Source: JAKLHL01 sp964411885
GTDB taxonomy: Bacteria; Bdellovibrionota; JAFGOL01
Assembly: GCA_964411885.1 (NCBI GenBank)
Contig: CAYPMK010000003.1
Coordinates: forward strand, 1-60,299
DNA length: 60,299 bases
Direction: 5' to 3'
Part shown: positions 33,054 to 41,327 of the stretch, piece by piece
Position numbering within the stretch: position 1 is the stretch's first letter
Layout: each line of letters begins with the position of its first letter
Program-made: the position numbers and the translations under genes
Notes under the pieces: model-generated
Databases searched by the model: none
Seen by the model: the letters and a program-made list of their open reading frames with translations, nothing else
What the model was told of the DNA's origin: nothing

Positions 33054-34280
33054 ATGATGACCGCCAAAATGGATAACAGGCTTATAAATCTTTCAATATT
33101 ACTTAATGATTACAAACTACAAGTGTATGACCTTGTAAGTATGATCTCTTGTGAAACAGAAAAGAACATAAAAGAGAAAATATTTTGCGATGTATTCATT
33201 GATGTTTTTAAATCAATAAGGAATGTAAAAGAAAAACTACCACTCCACCTGATGATATACAACATCGCAAAGAATCAGCTCTGTAAAAGCAAGTTCACCA
33301 AAAAAAAGAAAGAACCTAATATAAAGGAATTTGCTCCTTTAATTGATATAGGTAATATTCATCCAGCAGATATTAGCGGTATAAACATAGTTGAGCTAAT
33401 TGAATACCTTGATCCAAAAGATAGACTACTTGTTGCTATGTCATTAAGGCACAGCCTTAACGCCAATGAACTATCGACGATATATAAGACCAGTGTTGGA
33501 GCAATAAACACACGATTATCTGTAATAAAAACAACTCTTATAAGATTAGCTATTAAAAAACTCAACAACGTCAAAGAATCATCAAAAACAGAAGATCCAA
33601 AAGTTTGCTATCCAATAAAAAAGTCAGAAGTACAATATAGTTTAGGAACTATAACAAAAGAAGAACAAAGTAAAATATCAAGACACATATCAAAATGTAC
33701 CTCGTGTAAAAACTTCTATATATGGAATCAAAAAATAACAGAACTGTTAATAAACGCACAAACAGACACACTGTCTTCTAATATAAACAATACCGTATTT
33801 AAAAGGCTAGAAAAAAAAGCTATAGACGATACAGCTTTGCATCATGTAAGGACTAATTGGAAAGCAAGAATATCAATATCTTTAATAATAGTCGTAATAA
33901 TTTTAGTTGGATATTATTTCTCGTTTTATAAAAAAAGCCAACAGACACATGTAAGACCAGATCAAAACACAACTCAAACAATAAAAACAAACGATACAGC
34001 ATCTATAATAATAAACTTGATACCAGATAAAGATGCTCCAGAAGCTACAAAGACAGAATTGTTAGAAACAGCCACAATGTTCTCTATCAGGACCATCCAA
34101 GACCCTGTCATGGCAGAGAATGGTGCCCTTAATTATGAATTTGAAATACCGACTAACAACAAAGATCAATTCATAGAAAAACTAAAACAGATAAAAGGAG
34201 TTAGCGCTCACGAGAACACTCCTCAGGATCAAGAAATACAAACCCTAAAAGTGGAGATGACCATATATCCTAATGAATGA
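33054..34280 (+). CDS. ECF-type sigma factor fused to a membrane anti-sigma domain
   Basis: A 408-residue protein that appears to join a sigma factor to its regulator. Residues about 20-85 resemble ECF region 2 (ending LMIYNIAKNQLCKS), and 112-165 resemble region 4 with a helix-turn-helix (LDPKDRLLVAMSL...NANELSTIYKTSVGAINTRL). A zinc-type anti-sigma motif H-x3-C-x2-C follows at about 211-218 (HISKCTSC), then one membrane helix (about 273-291) and a C-terminal domain of about 115 residues predicted to be periplasmic. Tethering would keep the sigma part at the membrane unless released by proteolysis. Region 2 is degenerate, so DNA binding without promoter melting is possible. It overlaps mfd by eight bases. 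Confidence 0.65.
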   Translation: MMTAKMDNRLINLSILLNDYKLQVYDLVSMISCETEKNIKEKIFCDVFIDVFKSIRNVKEKLPLHLMIYNIAKNQLCKSKFTKKKKEPNIKEFAPLIDIGNIHPADISGINIVELIEYLDPKDRLLVAMSLRHSLNANELSTIYKTSVGAINTRLSVIKTTLIRLAIKKLNNVKESSKTEDPKVCYPIKKSEVQYSLGTITKEEQSKISRHISKCTSCKNFYIWNQKITELLINAQTDTLSSNINNTVFKRLEKKAIDDTALHHVRTNWKARISISLIIVVIILVGYYFSFYKKSQQTHVRPDQNTTQTIKTNDTASIIINLIPDKDAPEATKTELLETATMFSIRTIQDPVMAENGALNYEFEIPTNNKDQFIEKLKQIKGVSAHENTPQDQEIQTLKVEMTIYPNE

Positions 34281-37200
34281 GAAAACGATCACTTCAGTAA
34301 GCACAGCTACGTTATCATATTTATTAACAGATCCCAAAGACAAGAGATCTAAGATAATCATTACACCAGACACAGCAACTTGTGAAAAAGTATTCAATTC
34401 AATGGTTGCCCTAAGCAATAAAGATCAAAATATATATATTCTACCAGAATGGGATTCCACTCCAGAATATCAGAACTCCCCAGATATAGAGGTACAAGCA
34501 CAAAGAACAAGGGCCTTATATGCTATCTTGAACAACACCGAAGGATTATTAATAGTTACGCCAATAAATGCAATAACACAACACCTTGTGCCTGTTGAAT
34601 ATATAAGATCTTTAAGCAAACAACTTTTTATAAACTCAGAAATAAATATTAATAGTTTTTCCCTCGATCTTGTTTCATCTGGATACGAAAGAACAGATAT
34701 CGTTAACTCAGTAGGTCAATTTTCAGTTAAAGGTAATATAATAGACGTTTTTTCTCCATCTCAAACAAATCCGGTCAGGATAGAACTTTTTGGAGACAGC
34801 ATAGATACAATAAAGATATTCGACCAAAGAACACAAAGGACTATATCAAAAGTACAAACAGCTAAAATAATACCAGCAAGAGAACTTTCTTTATCAACAG
34901 AAAACGTTTTAATGTTCAAGGAAAGGTTCAAAGAACATTGTGATAAGAACCATGTACGAAAAGATATAAGAGATCAAATAATAGAAATAATAGACAACAA
35001 TGTCTACTTTCCTGGCATGGAATATTACCTTCCTTTCTTCCACAAAAAGTTATCAAGAATAAATGACTACTTAGATCCTGAGCAACAAATAATACTATAT
35101 GATCAGCATCTTTTTCAAGAAAGTACTCACTACAAGAAAAGTGATCTAGATCTTGGTCAAAACATAGGAGAGTTCATTCCTTACCCACTAAAAGACCTTT
35201 ATATAGAAGGTCCCTTTTGGCAGGAATTAGACAAGAACAGAACTATCAATTCATACTCAATTGATTTTATTGACGATGACACAGCCCATTTTTCACTAAT
35301 AGAAGATCTGGTAAAACATAATCAAAAGGTAAAAGAATTCAAGCACCATGGCTCTGATTCAATAGAAAAACTAAAAAAATTCCACAAAGAAACAATACAG
35401 CAAGGATATAAACTAGTTTATACATGCAGGAACGAACATCAGGCAGAAAGACTGATCTTCATATTGGGTGACATTGCAAAAGATATAAGAGTATTTAAAG
35501 AAACAAGATTGAACGAACTTATACATGAACACAACCATGCAGGACCATCTATATGCATATCTGATCTTTCTGAGGGTTTTGTTATAAATTCAGAAAAATT
35601 ATGGTTAGTAACAGAAGATGAGATATTTGGTGAAAAACAAAAAAAGATAGAGCCATCAAAAACCAAAGATGTTTTTCTTGATCTTTTCAAAGAGTTAAAA
35701 CTAAATGATTATGTAGTACACACAAAACATGGGGTTGGAATATATCGTGGTTTAATAAAGGCAGAAATAGACGGAATAGAGAGTGACTACTTCCAAATAG
35801 AATATTCACAGCAAGATTTGCTACTATTACCAGTACACAGGCTAAACAGTGTACAAAGGTATATAGCACAAGGTTCACACAAGGTTATCCTAGATAAACT
35901 TGGAGGAAGTTCTTGGGACAAAAAGAAAAAGAAAGCAAAAAAAGCAACAATGGACATAGCACAAAAATTAATAAAACTTCAGGCAGAAAGAGCTGCAAAA
36001 AAGGGTTTCGCTTTTTCTAGACCAGATGATGTTTATTATAAATTTGAATCAGAATTTGAATATGAAGAAACACAAGATCAACTTAATGCAATAAACGACG
36101 TAATGACAGATATGGAATCAGTAAGACCAATGGATAGATTGGTGTGTGGAGATGTTGGGTTTGGTAAAACAGAAGTAGCAATAAGGGCTGCTTTTAAGTG
36201 TGCCAAGGATGGGAAACAAACTGCAATACTAACCCCGACAACCGTGTTGGCTTTTCAGCATTATAGAATCTTTCAGAAAAGATTTAAAGATTACCCTGTT
36301 AACATAGACCTGCTAACAAGGTTCAAAAGCACCAAAGAACAAAATGAAACTCTGCTAAAATTAAAAGAAGGAAAAGTAGATATTATAATAGGCACACACC
36401 GACTATTGAGTAAAGACATAGATTTTAAAGACCTCGGATTATTAATAATAGATGAAGAACATCGTTTTGGAGTAAAACAAAAAGAAAAAATAAAAGAGAT
36501 TGCAAAAAATGTAGATATAATAACGCTAACAGCTACGCCCATACCACGTACACTTAACATGTCGTTAATCGGTTTAAAAGATGTAAGCATTATAACAACT
36601 CCTCCTGTAAACAGGTCACCCATCAAGACCTTTGTTTCAAAATTCAGCCCAAAGTTAATAAGCAAAGCCATAAATTACGAATTAAAAAGAGGAGGACAGG
36701 TCTTTTTTCTTCACAACAGGGTACAAGACCTAGAGGAGCTTTATAACAAATTAAAAGACATAGTGCCAGAGGCCAAAATAATAATGGCACACGGACAAAT
36801 GGATTCCAAAGACCTAGAACAAAAAATGATATCTTTCTATAATAAAGAAGCTGATGTGTTGGTTTGTACATCAATAATAGAGTCCGGCATAGATATACCT
36901 AATGCAAATACAATAATAATAAATCGCGCAGATATGTTTGGGCTATCACAACTTTATCAAATAAGAGGAAGAGTAGGAAGATCAACCAACAGGGCTTTTT
37001 GTTACTTGCTTGTTCCATCAAATTTTATGATAGGCAAATCTGCAATAGAAAGGATAAAAACATTACAAAGGTTTACAGAATTAGGGTCTGGTTTTAATAT
37101 AGCAAGTTATGATCTTGAATTTAGAGGGGCCGGAGAAGTTTTGGGGTCATCACAGAGTGGTTTTATAGACGATATAGGGCTTGATGAGTATTTAAAACTA

Positions 37201-37689
37201 ATACAAGAATCTGTAGAGGAATTAAAAGGCGCAACACATCAAGATCAAAGCGAAACAGACACAGAAATAGCTATAAACATTCCTGCATTTATACCGGAAA
37301 CCTATATATCGGATATAGGACAAAGATTATTATTTTATAAAAAACTATCTTCTTCATTATCTATTGAAGAGCTCTTTTTGATACAAGATGAATTAAAAGA
37401 CAGATATGGGAGCTTACCAGAAGAAGCCAGCAACCTTTTTTCAATAATGGAACTTAAAATAATGATAAAACCACTCAATGTTAACAGCATAAAGATAGGG
37501 GCAGGCAAACTAGTCTATTCATTCAATAGCAATACAAAGATAATGCCGGAAACTATAGTCAAATTGGTAACAGAACGTAGCGACAGATATCGCATAACCC
37601 CAGACATGAAGCTTATATCTAATATAGATGACAATGACTGGAGAAGTGCTATAAAAGAAATACGTAATTTTATACAGATAGCGTTATGA
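34273..37689 (+). CDS. mfd: Transcription-repair coupling factor
   Basis: The 1138-residue Mfd removes stalled RNA polymerase and recruits UvrA. It has the UvrB-like N-terminal module (about 1-330), the RNA polymerase interaction domain (LNDYVVHTKHGVGIYRG near 480), and the SF2 translocase with Walker A GDVGFGKTE (about 627) and DEEHRFG (about 727). Motif VI is QIRGRVGRS, and the TRCF C-terminal domain covers about 1000-1100. Length is normal. Its ATG lies within the end of the sigma/anti-sigma gene (ATGAATGA), so translation is probably coupled. uvrA lies downstream in the same run. Confidence 0.97.
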   Translation: MNEKTITSVSTATLSYLLTDPKDKRSKIIITPDTATCEKVFNSMVALSNKDQNIYILPEWDSTPEYQNSPDIEVQAQRTRALYAILNNTEGLLIVTPINAITQHLVPVEYIRSLSKQLFINSEININSFSLDLVSSGYERTDIVNSVGQFSVKGNIIDVFSPSQTNPVRIELFGDSIDTIKIFDQRTQRTISKVQTAKIIPARELSLSTENVLMFKERFKEHCDKNHVRKDIRDQIIEIIDNNVYFPGMEYYLPFFHKKLSRINDYLDPEQQIILYDQHLFQESTHYKKSDLDLGQNIGEFIPYPLKDLYIEGPFWQELDKNRTINSYSIDFIDDDTAHFSLIEDLVKHNQKVKEFKHHGSDSIEKLKKFHKETIQQGYKLVYTCRNEHQAERLIFILGDIAKDIRVFKETRLNELIHEHNHAGPSICISDLSEGFVINSEKLWLVTEDEIFGEKQKKIEPSKTKDVFLDLFKELKLNDYVVHTKHGVGIYRGLIKAEIDGIESDYFQIEYSQQDLLLLPVHRLNSVQRYIAQGSHKVILDKLGGSSWDKKKKKAKKATMDIAQKLIKLQAERAAKKGFAFSRPDDVYYKFESEFEYEETQDQLNAINDVMTDMESVRPMDRLVCGDVGFGKTEVAIRAAFKCAKDGKQTAILTPTTVLAFQHYRIFQKRFKDYPVNIDLLTRFKSTKEQNETLLKLKEGKVDIIIGTHRLLSKDIDFKDLGLLIIDEEHRFGVKQKEKIKEIAKNVDIITLTATPIPRTLNMSLIGLKDVSIITTPPVNRSPIKTFVSKFSPKLISKAINYELKRGGQVFFLHNRVQDLEELYNKLKDIVPEAKIIMAHGQMDSKDLEQKMISFYNKEADVLVCTSIIESGIDIPNANTIIINRADMFGLSQLYQIRGRVGRSTNRAFCYLLVPSNFMIGKSAIERIKTLQRFTELGSGFNIASYDLEFRGAGEVLGSSQSGFIDDIGLDEYLKLIQESVEELKGATHQDQSETDTEIAINIPAFIPETYISDIGQRLLFYKKLSSSLSIEELFLIQDELKDRYGSLPEEASNLFSIMELKIMIKPLNVNSIKIGAGKLVYSFNSNTKIMPETIVKLVTERSDRYRITPDMKLISNIDDNDWRSAIKEIRNFIQIAL

Positions 37690-37711
37690 AACAAAGAGGG
37701 GGTATTTTAAA

Positions 37712-38506
37712 GTGAAGAGACTTTTTATACTTGGTGTTTTTATAATAAGCGGCATAACAAACGCCAAAACACTTGCCACAATAGGAAATGAAGCAATAAC
37801 AACAGAAGACGTCAACAGGTTCAAAATACATCTTTACTATTCTGGAGCGCCAAAAGAGCTTTTAGACAACGAAGACGCTGTTTTGGATTATATAATCAAC
37901 ATGAAACTTTCCGTAATGGAAGCTAAAAGAACTGGCTTAGATCAAACTGCTGGAGCAAAAGACGCTGTTGAAGGCTCCCTATATAATTATTACCTAACAC
38001 ACACCGTCAACACAAAGTTCAAAAACAAAAAATACGGAAAACAAGAAATCCTTGATTATTATAAAAAGTATCCCGTGGTAAAAATACAAAGGCTGGCACT
38101 TCCATTCATGCCTAACAATGATCGATCAAAAGCAGAGGTTTTTAAGAAGATATCAATATTAAGAAGTGAAGCAATGAATAACAGCAAAATGTTCGAAGCG
38201 ACCGTAATGCAGTATTCTCAAAACGACATAACAACTTTAAATGGTACTTTTGATAAAGTACCAAGCGCAATGCTCTCTATGGAAGAAAGGCAAGCAATAA
38301 ACACAACCCCTGTATCAGAACTATCGCCCGTTCTTGCAGGCCCCAATTATTTTTCTGTAATCAAGACTATAAAAATATATCCAATATCATCGGGAGACTA
38401 TAAACCAATATCGGAGATCTTAAGAGGGATAGATATAACTAATGCAAGAAACGAGCAGGTCAAAGCACTTAGACAAAAATATTCATCAATAATAAATATA
38501 AAATGA
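37712..38506 (+). CDS. SurA/parvulin-like periplasmic protein (degenerate rotamase domain)
   Basis: A 264-residue exported protein. A signal peptide (about residues 1-18, cleavage near TNA-K) leads to a SurA-like N-terminal helical domain starting TLATIGNEAITTEDVNRFK. A parvulin-like stretch (about 110-235) lacks the obvious motifs of an active isomerase. Probably a periplasmic chaperone for outer-membrane proteins. The start is GTG with GAGGGGG upstream. First of three related genes; it overlaps the next by four bases. Confidence 0.7.
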   Translation: MKRLFILGVFIISGITNAKTLATIGNEAITTEDVNRFKIHLYYSGAPKELLDNEDAVLDYIINMKLSVMEAKRTGLDQTAGAKDAVEGSLYNYYLTHTVNTKFKNKKYGKQEILDYYKKYPVVKIQRLALPFMPNNDRSKAEVFKKISILRSEAMNNSKMFEATVMQYSQNDITTLNGTFDKVPSAMLSMEERQAINTTPVSELSPVLAGPNYFSVIKTIKIYPISSGDYKPISEILRGIDITNARNEQVKALRQKYSSIINIK

Positions 38507-39459
38507 TATTAGTAAGAAAAAAAATACTCTTAATACTACTCATACTGTCATCGCTGATAGCTGGTGTTTGGTATGTTTACAGCATAAAGAAACTTAAATT
38601 AGACGCAAGAACAATTGCAATAGTGAACAAAGAACCAATAAGCATCTCTGTTTTTGAAACCAGGTTAAACAATATAAAGACAAACTACCAACCAGAATAT
38701 GCGGAAGCACACACTTCTATTATAAAAAAGAACCTGCTAAGGAAAATGGTAGTAGAAAGCATGCTCCTACAAGAAGCTGATAAAAAGGGCATTAGTGTTA
38801 GTGACAAAGAACTGCAAAGATACGTCAGGAACCTTACATATGGATATACAAAGACAGAATTAGAACAACTGCTTTTCAATCAGTTCAAGACCTATGATGA
38901 ATGGGTACAAGAGATAAAAACAAAATTAATAATAGAAAAAGCAATGTCGAAAGTAATATTAGACAAGATAAACATCTCAGAAAATTCTATAAAAGAGTTA
39001 TATAAAGAAAAATTTGAAGGTAAAACTTCTCAAGAAAAAATTAAACTTGCTCAAATATTTACTACTTCTCAAGAAAAAATAAAACAAGCAGCAGAAGAAT
39101 TAAAAACAGGAATAGATTTTCATGAAATTGCAAAAAAATATTCTGAATCACCAGAGGCAACAAACGGCGGCATACTAGGGTTCATTTCAAAAGGAGAAGG
39201 CATAGAGATCTTTGATAAAGGATTTGAATTACCAGAAGGGCAAACGTCAGAGGTACTAAGCAGCGATTATGGATTCCATATAATTAAGGTTATAAAAAAG
39301 ATCCCTCCAGAAGAAATAAACTATGAAAAAGCAAAGCCTTTTATAATCGCTGAATTGACTAGACAAGAAGAATCAAAACTATATGAAAAATGGTTAACAG
39401 AAAAAATGAAAAAAGCAAAAATACAGATAAACAAGGCTTTACTAGATTCTATAAAATAA
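38503..39459 (+). CDS. Membrane-anchored parvulin-type peptidyl-prolyl isomerase
   Basis: The 318-residue protein has an N-terminal membrane anchor (about residues 6-26), a SurA/PpiD-like helical domain (IAIVNKEPISISVFETRL), and a well-kept parvulin domain (about 175-275). The latter contains FHEIAKKYSESPEATNGGILGFISKGE and SSDYGFHIIKV, the blocks around the parvulin active site. It should catalyse proline isomerisation in the periplasm while tethered to the inner membrane. It lies between two other SurA-type genes and overlaps the first by four bases. Confidence 0.85.
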   Translation: MILVRKKILLILLILSSLIAGVWYVYSIKKLKLDARTIAIVNKEPISISVFETRLNNIKTNYQPEYAEAHTSIIKKNLLRKMVVESMLLQEADKKGISVSDKELQRYVRNLTYGYTKTELEQLLFNQFKTYDEWVQEIKTKLIIEKAMSKVILDKINISENSIKELYKEKFEGKTSQEKIKLAQIFTTSQEKIKQAAEELKTGIDFHEIAKKYSESPEATNGGILGFISKGEGIEIFDKGFELPEGQTSEVLSSDYGFHIIKVIKKIPPEEINYEKAKPFIIAELTRQEESKLYEKWLTEKMKKAKIQINKALLDSIK

Positions 39460-39484
39460 TATAAGTACCTATTTAGGAGTTTGT

Positions 39485-40387
39485 ATGACAAGAAACATAT
39501 TATTAATTTTAATGGTCCTGATATCTGGCGCTCTATATTCAAAAGAAGTCTTGATAGACAGAATAATAGCTGTGGTTAATGATGACATAATCACAGAATC
39601 AGATCTTAAATCATTCAACAACACCCTTAAATCTAGAAAAGCAAAGATGTCTCCAGAGGCTTACACATATGCAAGTTCTTCTAACAAGAACATGTTAAAT
39701 GAAATGGTCAACGACACCTTAATAATGCAATACGCTAAAGATAATGGCTTTTTGTCTTCAAACGAAGAAATAAATGAATTCATAAACAGTAGAATGAGAA
39801 ACATGGGTATGACCCAGAAAGACCTTCAAAAACAGCTAAAAGATTCAAGTCAAACTTTTGATGAATTCAGGTCTGAGTTAAAACTAGAAAAAACAAAAGC
39901 AGACATATTTGAAAGAGATCTAAAAAAGAAGATAGAAATATCTGAATCTGATTTTGAAAAATTCTTTAAGGATCAGTTTAAGCAAGAAGTAAATGTAGTA
40001 GAATATCATATAAAGTATATCCAATTTGATAATGAGGCCGATGCAAATAACGCAAAAAATAATTCTAAAAAGAACAATGAAGCTTTTGACAAGGTGCTCA
40101 ATAAAAACAATGGAACAGACTTGGGCTTTATAAACCTAGACGACCTAATACCAGAACTTAAAAAAGCTGTATCTAATATGAACGTAGGTGATATAAAAGG
40201 ACCTGTTAACATAAATAATTCATTTTATGTAATAAAAGTTGTCTCTTTAAAGAATACAAAAAATCCAGAATATATAAAAAACAAAGACGCAATAGAAAGA
40301 GAGCTCGTTCAAATGAATTTTAGCAGATTACTTGATGATTGGCTCAACCAAAGAAAGGAAGAGTCTTATGTTAGAACATACATATAA
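39485..40387 (+). CDS. surA: SurA-family outer-membrane protein chaperone
   Basis: A 300-residue exported protein with a signal peptide (about residues 1-19) and a classical SurA N-terminal domain (IDRIIAVVNDDIITESDLKSF, residues about 23-43). A long helical region follows, then one parvulin-like domain (about 170-260) that is weakly conserved. SurA escorts unfolded beta-barrel proteins to the BAM complex. The surA-pdxA junction is conserved in proteobacteria and supports the symbol. Its last 20 bases overlap pdxA. Confidence 0.8.
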   Translation: MTRNILLILMVLISGALYSKEVLIDRIIAVVNDDIITESDLKSFNNTLKSRKAKMSPEAYTYASSSNKNMLNEMVNDTLIMQYAKDNGFLSSNEEINEFINSRMRNMGMTQKDLQKQLKDSSQTFDEFRSELKLEKTKADIFERDLKKKIEISESDFEKFFKDQFKQEVNVVEYHIKYIQFDNEADANNAKNNSKKNNEAFDKVLNKNNGTDLGFINLDDLIPELKKAVSNMNVGDIKGPVNINNSFYVIKVVSLKNTKNPEYIKNKDAIERELVQMNFSRLLDDWLNQRKEESYVRTYI

Positions 40388-41327
40388 AAAAAGCGGAATA
40401 ATAAGAATAGGGATAACTCAGGGAGAGAGCACCGGTATATCTCCAGAAATAATAGCAAAGACAATAGACGTTTTTTCAGAAGACAGGACAACAGAACTGC
40501 ACATCATTGCTGACAAAACAGTTATAATAGAAATAAGGAACAACAGTAAGTCCAACCTTAAACACATAATTTTTGAAGAGCCAAGATACAATGACGTTCC
40601 AGATGAAATTTCTAAAAGCAAAGAATTGTCTTGCGTATACTGGGCATCAAAATTATGCATCAATAACGAGATAGACGCAGTAGTAACAGCACCAGTAGAC
40701 AAGCACCTTATATCAGAAAAATATCCCAAGTTTTCTGGACACACAGGATTCCTAAAAGAAATATTGAGCGTAGAGAATGTATTAATGTTAATGATAACAC
40801 CATCATTAAAAGTAGGCATAATGACCGAACACTTACCAATAAGCAAGGTAAGCTCGAACATAAGCAAAGAAAGAATAACAAGTTCAGTTAAATTATTACA
40901 CGATTATCTTGTGATTAACAAAAAGAACCCATCTATAGGAGTATTATCACTAAACCCTCACGCAGGTGATTCTGGTCTATTGGGAACAGAAGAATTAGAG
41001 ATCATAATTCCTGCAATAAAAGAATTAAAGGGCATAAACATTAATGTTGATGGTCCAATTCCTGCAGATAGTGCTTTTACATCTCCAATAAAAGAAAAAT
41101 ATGACGCCTTTTTAGCAATGTATCATGACCAAGGAATGATACCAGTAAAGATGAAGGGGTTTGACAACTTGGTTAATGTAACCCTCGGCCTTCCTATAAT
41201 CAGGACATCCCCAGGACACGGCGTTGCATATGAGGCAAAAAACACGGGTACGGCTTCTGCTAGTTCAATGATAAAAGCAGTTAATCAAGCCATAGACATG
41301 GTTCTATTAAAAAGAATATCAACATGA
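40368..41327 (+). CDS. pdxA: 4-hydroxythreonine-4-phosphate dehydrogenase
   Basis: This 319-residue enzyme acts in pyridoxal phosphate synthesis. Metal-binding histidines are visible in SGHTGFL, LNPHAGDSG and MYHDQGMIPVK, and the N-terminal RIGITQGESTGISPEI is typical. A good AGGAAGAG ribosome site places the start at 40368; the open frame reaches 40332 but those residues are not conserved. The start lies inside the end of surA and the stop overlaps the uvrA start (ATGA). Confidence 0.94.
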   Translation: MLEHTYKKSGIIRIGITQGESTGISPEIIAKTIDVFSEDRTTELHIIADKTVIIEIRNNSKSNLKHIIFEEPRYNDVPDEISKSKELSCVYWASKLCINNEIDAVVTAPVDKHLISEKYPKFSGHTGFLKEILSVENVLMLMITPSLKVGIMTEHLPISKVSSNISKERITSSVKLLHDYLVINKKNPSIGVLSLNPHAGDSGLLGTEELEIIIPAIKELKGININVDGPIPADSAFTSPIKEKYDAFLAMYHDQGMIPVKMKGFDNLVNVTLGLPIIRTSPGHGVAYEAKNTGTASASSMIKAVNQAIDMVLLKRIST

